A stretch of DNA of 49,319 nt from Terriglobia bacterium (GTDB lineage: Bacteria > Acidobacteriota > Terriglobia > Terriglobales > Acidobacteriaceae). The number at the start of each line of letters is the position of its first letter. Position 1 is the stretch's first letter. Of this stretch, positions 27,444 through 34,350 are shown piece after piece. A model generated the notes under the pieces. It did not search any database. It was not told where the DNA came from and worked only from the letters and a program-made list of their open reading frames with translations. The stretch covers positions 1-49,319 of the forward strand of contig JAIQFT010000030.1 of NCBI GenBank assembly GCA_020073185.1, read 5' to 3'. The translations under genes and the position numbers were made by a program.

Positions 27444-28184
27444 ATGGCGACAAACAAAGGAGTCTCCCGGGGAGCGCGTCCTTACAACGAGCGTTTCTAC
27501 GCCGCCAAGAACGAGGGATCGTATCGCTCGGCTACGGTGGTCCTGCCGCTGGTGTTCTCGATCGTCAAACCGCGCAGCGTGGTTGACGTGGGCTGCGGCA
27601 CCGGCACTTGGCTGCGCGCGGCGGAGGAGCTGGGCGTACACAACTCTCAGGGCTACGATGGCTCGCAGTCCAACCAGTTGTGCATCCCGCAGGAACAGTT
27701 CGCGGTCGCCGACTTGACCCGTCCCCTGCAGCCCTCACGCCGATTTGACCTGGCAATCTGCTGCGAAGTTGGCGAACATCTGCCGGCCGATAGCGCGCAA
27801 ACTCTGATCGGCAGTCTCGCCGGGTTTTCCGATGTTGTTCTGTTCTCCGCCGCGATCCCAGGACAGGGCGGCACGCACCACATCAACGAGCAGTGGCCGG
27901 CGTACTGGCAAGCGCTGTTTCGAGCCCAGGGCTATTCGGCGTACGACTTCATTCGGGCAAGTGTTTGGAATGACGACCGCGTGGAGTTCTGGTACCGGCA
28001 AAACACCGTCCTGTACGTCGCCGATCCCGCCGCTTCCCGCTTCGCGCTGCCCGCCAAGACTAATGAGGTGCTTGCCCTGGTTCATCCGGCGCTTTATGAA
28101 TCACAGCGGCAAAAGAAGGTACTCAAAACGTTTCTTCGCAACACCAGGCAGTCGTTGGCGCGCCTCACCGGTCGGCAGGGCTAA
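27444..28184 (+). CDS. Class I SAM-dependent methyltransferase
   Basis: A 246-residue protein with a methyltransferase core. Motif I is 'VVDVGCGTGTWLRAAEE' (residues about 46-61). The acidic motif II position is 'GYDGSQ', and motif IV is 'FDLAICCEVGEHLPAD'. Cys-Glu-Val-x-Glu-His is the pattern of small-molecule or glycan methyltransferases of the Methyltransf_23 type. The C-terminal ~70 residues are less conserved. Substrate unknown. The ATG at 27444 opens the conserved 'YNERFYAAKNEGSYRSA' region. It begins just beyond the tRNA-Leu gene and is divergent from it. Confidence 0.82.
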   Translation: MATNKGVSRGARPYNERFYAAKNEGSYRSATVVLPLVFSIVKPRSVVDVGCGTGTWLRAAEELGVHNSQGYDGSQSNQLCIPQEQFAVADLTRPLQPSRRFDLAICCEVGEHLPADSAQTLIGSLAGFSDVVLFSAAIPGQGGTHHINEQWPAYWQALFRAQGYSAYDFIRASVWNDDRVEFWYRQNTVLYVADPAASRFALPAKTNEVLALVHPALYESQRQKKVLKTFLRNTRQSLARLTGRQG

Positions 28185-28291
28185 GGCGGTGTCTCAAGAC
28201 AAGTCAGAATGCGCAAGAAACCTCGCGCTTCCGGCCTGCAGTTCCGTTTAGAATAAAGACTCCATCGTCCAACCCAACTGGCGGAGGTCTC

Positions 28292-29158
28292 ATGCATAGA
28301 TTCGTCTATCACAATGACCGTGTCGTTCCCGTGGAAGAGGTGCGGCTGTCGCCGGGACAGGCGGGCCTGATCAACGGCTGGGGGATCTTCAGCACGGTGC
28401 GGGTGTACGATGGCGTCCCCTTTGCGCTGGAACGCCATTACGACCGCCTGGCGCGCGATGCCGAGCGCATCCAGCTTCCACTCAAGACCCCTCTCGCTAC
28501 GGTACGCGACGCCATGCTGGCCATGCTGCAGGCGAACCGGGCGGTGAGCGCGTGCGTCCGCATTTATTTCATCCTGAATACCATCGGAATCTGGAAGAGC
28601 GACGAGGCCTTCCCGGAGGTGGACCTGATTATGTACGCCGTGGACGTGCCCGAGCGCGTTGGTCCGACCACGCTCTCGGTGCAGGAACACGGCCGCCACG
28701 CCGCGCACCCGCTCACCGGGACCAAGGTAACTTCGTGGCTGAACAACGCGTGGATGGTGGAACAAGCGCACCGCCGCGGCTTCGATGACGCGCTGCTGCT
28801 GAACGAGCGCGGCGAGGTCTCCGAGTGCACGGCAGCGAACATTTTCTGCATTCGCGGAGGCGACGTCGCCACACCGCCGTTAAGTTCCGGCTGTCTGGCG
28901 GGCGTGAGCCGGCAGATCCTGTTTGAGGAATCAGCCCGCAGCGGCGTGTCGATCTCGGAGCGGACGCTTAGGCTGGAGGACCTTTACTACGCCGACGAGG
29001 TCTTCATTACCTCGACCACACGGCACGTTCAGCCGATCAGCTACATCGAGAAACGCGCCATGAAGCAGGCCCCCGGACCCGTCACCGAGAAGCTGGCGGC
29101 GTTTTTCGACAGTTATGTGAAGGAATACGTGGGGCGCGCGGCAGCAGCGGTGAAGTGA
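28292..29158 (+). CDS. Class IV PLP aminotransferase (branched-chain aminotransferase or aminodeoxychorismate lyase type)
   Basis: A 288-residue fold-type IV PLP enzyme. The Schiff-base lysine is Lys145 in 'PLTGTKVTSWLNN'. The PLP-binding glutamate is Glu178 in 'NERGEVSECTAANIFCI', followed by 'PPLSSGCLAGVSRQILFE', a family signature. The N-terminus ('GLINGWGIFSTVRVYDG') is typical of IlvE/PabC/D-amino-acid transaminases. Sequence alone does not separate branched-chain aminotransferase from 4-amino-4-deoxychorismate lyase. The ATG at 28292 has GGAGG seven bases upstream. It is monocistronic by spacing. Confidence 0.87.
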   Translation: MHRFVYHNDRVVPVEEVRLSPGQAGLINGWGIFSTVRVYDGVPFALERHYDRLARDAERIQLPLKTPLATVRDAMLAMLQANRAVSACVRIYFILNTIGIWKSDEAFPEVDLIMYAVDVPERVGPTTLSVQEHGRHAAHPLTGTKVTSWLNNAWMVEQAHRRGFDDALLLNERGEVSECTAANIFCIRGGDVATPPLSSGCLAGVSRQILFEESARSGVSISERTLRLEDLYYADEVFITSTTRHVQPISYIEKRAMKQAPGPVTEKLAAFFDSYVKEYVGRAAAAVK

Positions 29159-29215
29159 GGCAGTGGTCGGGGGATCAGTGGTCGGTGGCCAGTTGACCGG
29201 TCAGCAAGACTCAGC

Positions 29216-29479
29216 CTAGCTCGGCGGGCGCACCAGCACCTGACCCTCGCTCAGGAAGAACTGCGCCGAGCACTTGTCGGAACCGCAAATCACGGGGATG
29301 AGGCCGGCGATCTGCCGCCGCGTGATCAGCCCCAGGGTTCCGCAGTCGGGGCAGGCCAGCACGGCCCAGTAAGGATCGTCAGCTTCGCCCACTTCGCCGG
29401 CGTTTTCCAGCACGAACATGGCGCCGGGACCCATCTGTTCGGGGATCCACTCGTTCAGGACGTCAATCTCAGCGACCAT
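29216..29479 (-). CDS. Hypothetical zinc-ribbon-like protein (87 aa)
   Basis: An 87-residue acidic protein. A CPDC pair (about residues 43-46) and a distant Cys pair in 'VICGSDKCSAQFFL' (about 65-70) could make a zinc ribbon of the Cys4 type. The first 35 residues are acidic and helical ('LNEWIPEQMGPGAMFVLENA'). The ATG at 29479 has GGGAGGT upstream. I do not recognise a named family. It lies downstream of the MerR gene in the same direction, 30 bases after its stop, so co-transcription is likely. Confidence 0.65.
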   Translation of the reverse strand: MVAEIDVLNEWIPEQMGPGAMFVLENAGEVGEADDPYWAVLACPDCGTLGLITRRQIAGLIPVICGSDKCSAQFFLSEGQVLVRPPS

Positions 29480-29509
29480 CTGCTACCTCCCGAAGGATCG
29501 CGTGCTCGT

Positions 29510-30019
29510 CTATGAAACGCGCCCGGCGCGCAACCGGCGCGCGCCGGAAAGGACGGTCTTTTTCGCACGTGAGTGCGTGCCCGACGGGCGCGGTTTTCGC
29601 GCGGCGTCGGAATGCAGCTCGGCGCGGACCTGCCGCACCGTGTCGCTCAGGCAAATGGTGAACATCGGTTGGCGTGAGTTTTTCAGGATGTCAATCACCT
29701 GCTGGGGCGAAGTTTCCAGGAACAGGCGTTTGCCGTCGGTCAGCAGGTGGTAATCGGAGCCGCCGGTGACGGTTTCCACCAGGCGCTTGCTGAATTCCTT
29801 CTGCAGGAAGCGGATCACCAAGCGCACGCGCTGCAGCGAGAAGCCGCGGCGCCGCAGATCGCAGATGACCGCGACTTCCGCGACGTCGTCCAGCGAGTAC
29901 AGGCGGCGATGCCCCTGCTTCAGCGGCACAACGAGCCCGCGCTCGTCCCACCACTGGAGCCGGCGCGCGGTGATGCCGGTCAGCGCCATGACCTGATTGG
30001 AGGTGAAGCTCTGCTCCAT
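29510..30019 (-). CDS. MerR family transcriptional regulator
   Basis: A 169-residue regulator. Residues 5-70 form the MerR winged helix-turn-helix ('FTSNQVMALTGITARRLQWW', 'LVVPLKQGHRRLYSLDDVAE'). A dimerisation helix follows ('FSLQRVRLVIRFLQKEF'). The C-terminal effector region has no cysteine cluster of metal-sensing MerR proteins and ends in an Arg/Lys-rich tail of about 30 residues ('SRAKKTVLSGARRLRAGRVS'). The effector is unknown. A long palindrome lies 26 bases upstream of the start and is a likely autoregulatory site. Confidence 0.85.
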   Translation of the reverse strand: MEQSFTSNQVMALTGITARRLQWWDERGLVVPLKQGHRRLYSLDDVAEVAVICDLRRRGFSLQRVRLVIRFLQKEFSKRLVETVTGGSDYHLLTDGKRLFLETSPQQVIDILKNSRQPMFTICLSDTVRQVRAELHSDAARKPRPSGTHSRAKKTVLSGARRLRAGRVS

Positions 30020-30045
30020 GGCTCGCCAGCAAAAAACATTCAGAC

Positions 30046-30070
30046 CCTAGAATGTTTAAAACATTCTAGG
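30046..30070. promoter_or_regulatory. Perfect 12+1+12 palindrome upstream of the merR gene
   Basis: CCTAGAATGTTT (30046-30057) and its exact reverse complement (30059-30070) are separated by one base. A further half-site-like AAAACATTC occurs at 30033-30041, nearer the MerR start. The AT-rich symmetric core and location are those of an operator. MerR-type operators usually have a 2-fold symmetric site between the -35 and -10 elements. Binding by the adjacent MerR protein is inferred. Confidence 0.65.
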
Positions 30071-30157
30071 CCTCTAATGTCGGATGTCAAGGTGAAACGC
30101 GCCGCGAAGACGCAACCGCAGAAGACAGAGGGCGCTGAGAAATCGGGGCAAGGTGGG

Positions 30158-30373
30158 TCAGAACGAAAAGCGCCCGCCGCCGACGAAGTGCACGATTTCC
30201 AGACGATCGCCTTCCCTGAGGCGGGTGCCCAGCCAGCGTTCGCGGGCGACGATCTCGCGGTTCAGCTCGACCGCCACCCGGTCGGACTTGATGCCGAGTT
30301 GCTCCACCAGCGCGGCGAGGGTGGGATCGCCGGCTTCAACTTCCCGTTCGTCGCCATTGATCACGATGCGCAT
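30158..30373 (-). CDS. thiS: Sulfur carrier protein ThiS-like, with extra C-terminal residues
   Basis: A 71-residue ubiquitin-fold protein: 'MRIVINGDEREVEAGDPTLA', 'LNREIVARERWLGTRLREGD', 'EIVHFVGGG'. ThiS is adenylated and thiocarboxylated on its C-terminal Gly-Gly to donate sulfur for the thiazole ring of thiamine. Here the GGG is followed by four further residues (RFSF), so the free carboxylate is not exposed unless the tail is removed. No thiG or thiF lies nearby. The ATG at 30373 gives the family-standard start. MoaD is less likely given the 'VEL' motif and 'HFVGGG' end. Confidence 0.82.
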   Translation of the reverse strand: MRIVINGDEREVEAGDPTLAALVEQLGIKSDRVAVELNREIVARERWLGTRLREGDRLEIVHFVGGGRFSF

Positions 30374-30428
30374 AAGTCGGGATTCGGAAAAAGCATACCA
30401 AACCGGCGGAGGCCCTGCGACGATGTAC

Positions 30429-31286
30429 TTACGATTGTCTCCGCAAAGAGTATTTGCGGCTGGCCGATTTGCCGCGGTGGCTGGCCTGGATGAGCAGCGC
30501 CGCGGCAGTCAGGTCGACCTCCTTGAGGCTCACGGCAACCTCGGCAACCCCGGCGAGGCTGCTGGTGGCGTAAACGTAAGTCGCGGGGCCCCGGCCGGAG
30601 GTGATGCGGCAACTGACCTGGGCGCCACCGGCAGGGCCGTTTTCATCGGCAACCTGCACGCCGATCATAACCTCATTGCCGCCGGACCCGGTCGCGGGTG
30701 GCAAACACTCCAGCGACAGCCCCTTGCCGATTAGTTTGCCGGCGGGAGTCAGGATCAGTCCGGGGTCCAAGGGCTTGGCGGCGACCGCGGCGGCGAATTG
30801 CGCGGCGAGATCGTCGAGCGCAACCGTAACCAGCGCGGTATCCACAGGATCGGCAACCGCCTCCAGAGCGGCGGGGGGTGGCGTCGTGGCGGCAGCGATG
30901 TCGGGAGCTGACTCAGGAATCTCGGGCGGCGCCGGCACGGCAAGCTCGACTGCGATAGTCGCCACATCGACGACTGGAGCCGCAGGCTCGACGACAGTGG
31001 GGGCAACAACTTTGAATTCGTTGGCCTCGGCGAGTTCGTCCCCGATCCGGCCTTCGCGCACAGCGGTGACGAAACGCTTGTGTTGGTCCCGGAGCATCTC
31101 GTGCATGTGCTCTTCGGAAAAACCCGGCTCCCTGGTTCTTTCGGCGTAGGAGGTCTGGTGCTTGCCGATGCAGCGCCCTTTGACGAAGACCAGCGTCTGG
31201 AGCCGCAGCTCGTGGAGACGTGCTTCGCTCTGGACGTGGTACACGGTGTCGGCGTATTTCACGTCGGTGTTGAAACCGAAAATCAC
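30429..31286 (-). CDS. Hypothetical protein with Ala/Pro linker and C-terminal beta domain
   Basis: A 285-residue protein if started at the GTG at 31286, chosen for the GGGTGG upstream and the conserved-looking start 'IFGFNTDVKY'. The open frame extends to 31373. Residues 1-90 form a compact, charged N-terminal domain ('QSEARLHELRLQTLVFVKGR', 'CIGKHQTSY'). Residues about 100-185 are a low-complexity Ala/Pro/Val linker. The last ~90 residues look like an Ig-like beta domain ('MIGVQVADENGPAGGAQVSC', 'LIQASHRGKSASRKYSL'). There is no signal peptide. I do not recognise a named family. It is divergent from the nuo promoter. Confidence 0.6.
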   Translation of the reverse strand: MIFGFNTDVKYADTVYHVQSEARLHELRLQTLVFVKGRCIGKHQTSYAERTREPGFSEEHMHEMLRDQHKRFVTAVREGRIGDELAEANEFKVVAPTVVEPAAPVVDVATIAVELAVPAPPEIPESAPDIAAATTPPPAALEAVADPVDTALVTVALDDLAAQFAAAVAAKPLDPGLILTPAGKLIGKGLSLECLPPATGSGGNEVMIGVQVADENGPAGGAQVSCRITSGRGPATYVYATSSLAGVAEVAVSLKEVDLTAAALLIQASHRGKSASRKYSLRRQS

Positions 31287-31413
31287 AAAACCACCCGAGG
31301 AGATCAGCGAAGCTGATCTGCCGCTGTCCTGTCGCGCTTCGGCGCAGAATGGAAGCGGTTTTTTGCTGCTCACGAGAGTCGCAATCCCGCTTCAGACGCC
31401 GCTCCCACCGTGC

Positions 31414-31442
31414 TTGACACTGCACAGGACGAAAACTATAGT
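31414..31442 (+). promoter_or_regulatory. Consensus promoter of the nuo operon
   Basis: TTGACA (31414-31419), exactly 17 bases, then TATAGT (31437-31442). Predicted transcription start is near 31449, leaving a leader of about 40 bases before nuoA (31489). It is the strongest promoter match on the plus strand of the window. Confidence 0.82.
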
Positions 31443-31488
31443 CGGTTGTTTGCCCAGTGCTTGGGCGCGAATTATATACAGCTCCCCT

Positions 31489-31971
31489 ATGCCGGACAAC
31501 TACTTTGCCCGCTACTTACCGCTTCTCTTTCAGGTGGGAATCGCCCTGGCGCTTGCGGGCGGGATGGTGATTCTCTCCGCCTTGATCGGCAAGCATCGTT
31601 ACAGCCGGGCCAAGATGTCGCCCTACGAGTGCGGCATGACCCCGGTGGGCGACGCACGCGAGCGTTTTTCCGTCAAATTCTATCTCGTGGCCATGCTGTT
31701 CATCCTGTTCGACGTGGAAGCGGTGTTCCTGTATCCCTGGGCCGTGCTGCTCAGGGAACTGAAGATGTTCGGCTTCTGGGAGATGCTGGTGTACATCGGA
31801 ATCGTGCTGGTGGGCCTGTTGTACGTGTGGAACAAAGGCGTGCTGGACTGGTCGGGCACGCCGCTCATCCGCGCCGGCGCCTCCGCGAACCCGTCGATAA
31901 CGGCCGGGCCGGCGGACCCTCCCGGCTCGACACCGGTGTTTGCCGTACCCATGGAAGAGAGCAAGTCCTGA
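31489..31971 (+). CDS. nuoA: NADH-quinone oxidoreductase subunit A
   Basis: A 160-residue complex I membrane subunit with three transmembrane helices (about 10-30, 62-85 and 93-115). It has the family motifs 'SPYECGMTPVGDARERFSVK' (the quinone-channel loop with the conserved Cys-Gly) and 'FILFDVEAVFLYPWA'. The last ~40 residues (Ala/Pro/Ser-rich) extend beyond the usual 120-130 residue length. The ATG at 31489 follows the promoter directly; the frame open from 31162 is excluded because it would cross the promoter. First gene of the operon. nuoB, which normally follows, is absent. Confidence 0.95.
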   Translation: MPDNYFARYLPLLFQVGIALALAGGMVILSALIGKHRYSRAKMSPYECGMTPVGDARERFSVKFYLVAMLFILFDVEAVFLYPWAVLLRELKMFGFWEMLVYIGIVLVGLLYVWNKGVLDWSGTPLIRAGASANPSITAGPADPPGSTPVFAVPMEESKS

Positions 31972-31974
31972 GTC

Positions 31975-32472
31975 ATGCCGCTGGCGGCCGCCATCACCGA
32001 CGTGGAGCAACTGAAAGACCGCCCCGAGCTGGCGCGCCTGCTGGCGTGGCGTGCCGACGCGGTGGAAGGCGCCAAGTTCGATCGTGGCGAGCTCGGCGTG
32101 TACATCGCGCGCACCGCCATCCGCGAGGCGTGCGCCATCCTGCGCGACGATCCCGAGTTGAAATTCAATTTTCTCTCCGACCTGACCTGCGTGGACTGGT
32201 ATCCGTCGCAGCCGCGCTTCGAAGTCGTGTATCACCTTTTCTCCATGCCGCGGATCGCGCGCGTGCGGCTGAAGGTGAGGCTGGGCGGCGACGATCCCAC
32301 CTTAGAGTCGATTACTTCCGTGTGGCCGGCGGCCAACTTCTTCGAGCGTGAAGTCTTTGACCTGTTCGGCATCCGCTTCGAAGGGCATCCTTACCTGCGC
32401 CGCATCATGATGCCGGAGCAATGGGAAGGCCATCCGCTGCGGAAGGATTATCCCGTCGAGGGCTACCGCTGA
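31975..32472 (+). CDS. nuoC: NADH-quinone oxidoreductase subunit C
   Basis: A 165-residue subunit of the peripheral arm of complex I (30-kDa homologue). Its C-terminal half carries the family signature 'WPAANFFEREVFDLFGIRFEGHPYLRRI' (about residues 122-149; quoted as landmarks around Trp122 and Arg148) and 'KDYPVEGYR' at the very end. The start lies 3 bases after nuoA, and its TGA overlaps the nuoD ATG. It sits where nuoB would be expected, so A is followed directly by C. Confidence 0.95.
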   Translation: MPLAAAITDVEQLKDRPELARLLAWRADAVEGAKFDRGELGVYIARTAIREACAILRDDPELKFNFLSDLTCVDWYPSQPRFEVVYHLFSMPRIARVRLKVRLGGDDPTLESITSVWPAANFFEREVFDLFGIRFEGHPYLRRIMMPEQWEGHPLRKDYPVEGYR

Positions 32473-33677
32473 TGGGACACCTTCCCCATATCGCCTCGCT
32501 GGAAGAAACCGGCGATCGGACCATGATCCTCAACATGGGTCCGCAGCATCCCTCGACGCACGGCGTGCTGCGCCTGATCCTGGAGATCGACGGCGAGAGC
32601 GTGGTCCGCATGATGCCCGATATCGGATACCTGCACACGGGCATTGAAAAGACTTACGAAGCCAAGTTCTACCAGCAGTGCGTGCCGTTGGCCGACCGCA
32701 TGGATTACCTGGCGCCGTTCAGCAACGAACTCGGGTTCGTTCTGGCGGTGGAAAAGCTGCTGGGCATCGAGGCGCCGCCGCGGGCGCAATGGATGCGCGT
32801 GCTCATGAACGAGCTCACGCGCCTGAACTCGCACCTGGTGTGGCTGGGCACGCACGCCATGGACATCGGCGCGCTCTCCATGATGCTGTACTGCTTCCGC
32901 GAACGCGAGGACATCCTGCGGCTGTACGAAGCGCTCGCCGGCCAGCGCATGTTCGATTCCTACTTCCGCGTGGGCGGGCTCAGCATGGAGCCACCGCTCG
33001 GGTTCTTCGAGCGCGTAAAGACTTTCGCCGACCGGTTCCCTGCCAAGGTTGACGAATACGAGGATCTGCTGACCGCCAATCCCATCTGGGTGCGGCGCAC
33101 CAAGGGCATCGCGCACATGACCGCCGAGGACGCCATCGCGCTCGGCGCCAGCGGCCCCACCTTGCGCGCCAGTGGCGTGGACATTGACCTGCGCCGCGAC
33201 GCGCCTTATTCCGGATACGAGAAATTCCAGTTCAAAGTGCCGGTGTCGACTGTCGGCGATGTGTTCGCGCGCTACATATGCCGCGTGCAGGAGATGCGCG
33301 AGTCCACCAAGATTATTCAGCAATGTCTCGCCGGTGTGCCCGAAGGGCCGATCAAGGCAGACGCACCGAAGATCGTGCTGCCCGATCGCGAAAAGATGAA
33401 AACGCAGATGGAAGCCCTGATCTATCACTTCAAGATCATCACCGAGGGCTTCACCGTTCCGCCGGGCGAGGTGTACATGGCGACGGAATCGCCGCGCGGC
33501 GAACTGGGCTTCTACATCGTCAGCGATGGCACGGCCAAGCCCTACCGCGTGCACGTGCGCGCGCCCTCGTTCGCGAATTTGCAGACGCTGCCGAAAATGT
33601 GCGAAGGGCGGCTGATTGCTGACGTGGTGGCGGCAATTGGAAGCATTGATATTGTTTTGGGCGACGTGGACCGCTGA
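32472..33677 (+). CDS. nuoD: NADH-quinone oxidoreductase subunit D
   Basis: A 401-residue subunit (49-kDa homologue) that lines the quinone site. Landmarks are 'MGPQHPSTHGVLRLILEIDG' at the N-terminus, 'PDIGYLHTGIEKTYE', 'DRMDYLAPFSNE' and 'ATESPRGELGFYIVSDG', ending 'SIDIVLGDVDR', the canonical end. The start at 32472 overlaps the nuoC stop (TGATG); the upstream frame from 32421 lies in nuoC. A spacer of about 100 bases with stem-loop repeats follows before nuoE. Confidence 0.96.
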   Translation: MGHLPHIASLEETGDRTMILNMGPQHPSTHGVLRLILEIDGESVVRMMPDIGYLHTGIEKTYEAKFYQQCVPLADRMDYLAPFSNELGFVLAVEKLLGIEAPPRAQWMRVLMNELTRLNSHLVWLGTHAMDIGALSMMLYCFREREDILRLYEALAGQRMFDSYFRVGGLSMEPPLGFFERVKTFADRFPAKVDEYEDLLTANPIWVRRTKGIAHMTAEDAIALGASGPTLRASGVDIDLRRDAPYSGYEKFQFKVPVSTVGDVFARYICRVQEMRESTKIIQQCLAGVPEGPIKADAPKIVLPDREKMKTQMEALIYHFKIITEGFTVPPGEVYMATESPRGELGFYIVSDGTAKPYRVHVRAPSFANLQTLPKMCEGRLIADVVAAIGSIDIVLGDVDR

Positions 33678-33683
33678 GCAGTC

Positions 33684-33767
33684 AGCCCGCGAAGCGGGCG
33701 GCATTCGTTAGCCCATGGCGGAAGCCCTGGGTAAGCGAAAAAGAAAATGACTGAGTCCCGTAGGGAC
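33684..33767. repeat. Three stem-loop repeat module between nuoD and nuoE
   Basis: Three short hairpins in a row: GCCCGC-GAA-GCGGGC (33685-33699), an imperfect CCCA...TGGG stem at about 33712-33731, and GTCCC-GTA-GGGAC (33755-33767). The module ends ten bases before the favoured nuoE start. It looks like a REP/BIME-type dispersed repeat inserted within the operon. Confidence 0.6.
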
Positions 33768-33776
33768 GACTCGAGA

Positions 33777-34250
33777 ATGGTCGTTTCGGAACAACTCGAT
33801 CGGTTCTTCACGGAAAAGATGCGCGAGTATCCGACGCAGCGCTCTTTCCTCGTCCCGATGTTGCTTTACACGCAAGATGAGCTCGGGTTCTTGTCCGACG
33901 AGGCGATCTCATACATTGCGCAAAAGGTTGATTTGACCGAGCTTGAGGTCCGCAACGTGATCAGCTACTACTCGATGCTGACCACCAAGCCGCGCGGCAA
34001 GTACAACGTGCAGGTGTGCCGCAACATCTGCTGCATGCTGCGCGGGTCGGACGAGATCAGCGCCCACGTCAAGCGGCGGCTCGGCATCCCCCACAAGGGC
34101 ACGACGGCGGACGGGATGTTTTCCTTTGAAGAGGTCGAATGTATCGGCGCCTGCAGTTGGGCGCCGGCCATGCAGGTGAACTACGACTTTCACGAGAAAT
34201 TAACACCGGCGAAAGTCGACGATATTTTGGAGTCATACAGAAACGGATAG
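33777..34250 (+). CDS. nuoE: NADH-quinone oxidoreductase subunit E
   Basis: A 157-residue subunit (24-kDa homologue) holding the N1a [2Fe-2S] cluster: 'VQVCRNICCMLRG' and 'EECIGACSWAPAM'-type pairs ('VECIGACSWAPAMQVN'). The N-terminal helical part includes 'YPTQRSFLVPMLLYTQDELG', typical of NuoE. The ATG at 33777 (MVVSEQLDRFF) is preferred. A frame start at 33747 would place ten residues inside the GTCCC/GGGAC stem-loop repeat. No Shine-Dalgarno sequence is clear at either. It is followed by a repeat-containing spacer before nuoF. Confidence 0.93.
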   Translation: MVVSEQLDRFFTEKMREYPTQRSFLVPMLLYTQDELGFLSDEAISYIAQKVDLTELEVRNVISYYSMLTTKPRGKYNVQVCRNICCMLRGSDEISAHVKRRLGIPHKGTTADGMFSFEEVECIGACSWAPAMQVNYDFHEKLTPAKVDDILESYRNG

Positions 34251-34260
34251 TAGGTTGAGA

Positions 34261-34350
34261 ATTGCGAAACTGCGGAATCGGGTGATCGGGTAATTGAACA
34301 AACAGTTCGGTTTCAAATTACCCGATTACGCAATTGCGCAATTACCCGAT
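34261..34350. repeat. AATTACCCGAT phrase repeats with hairpin, abutting nuoF start
   Basis: ATCGGGTAATT (34285-34295) pairs exactly with AATTACCCGAT (34316-34326). A second AATTACCCGAT (34340-34350) ends directly at the nuoF ATG. Words such as AATTGCG and GAATCGGGTG repeat in between. The left part carries the phrase in one orientation and the right part in the other, around a ~20-base loop. Confidence 0.7.

Noticed and set aside
31162-31488. N-terminal extension of nuoA by 109 codons
   Set aside because: It would cross the consensus promoter at 31414-31442, and the family start lies at 31489.
34261-34350. CRISPR-like array among the AATTACCCGAT repeats
   Set aside because: Repeats are too short, imperfect and inverted, without regular spacers or cas genes.
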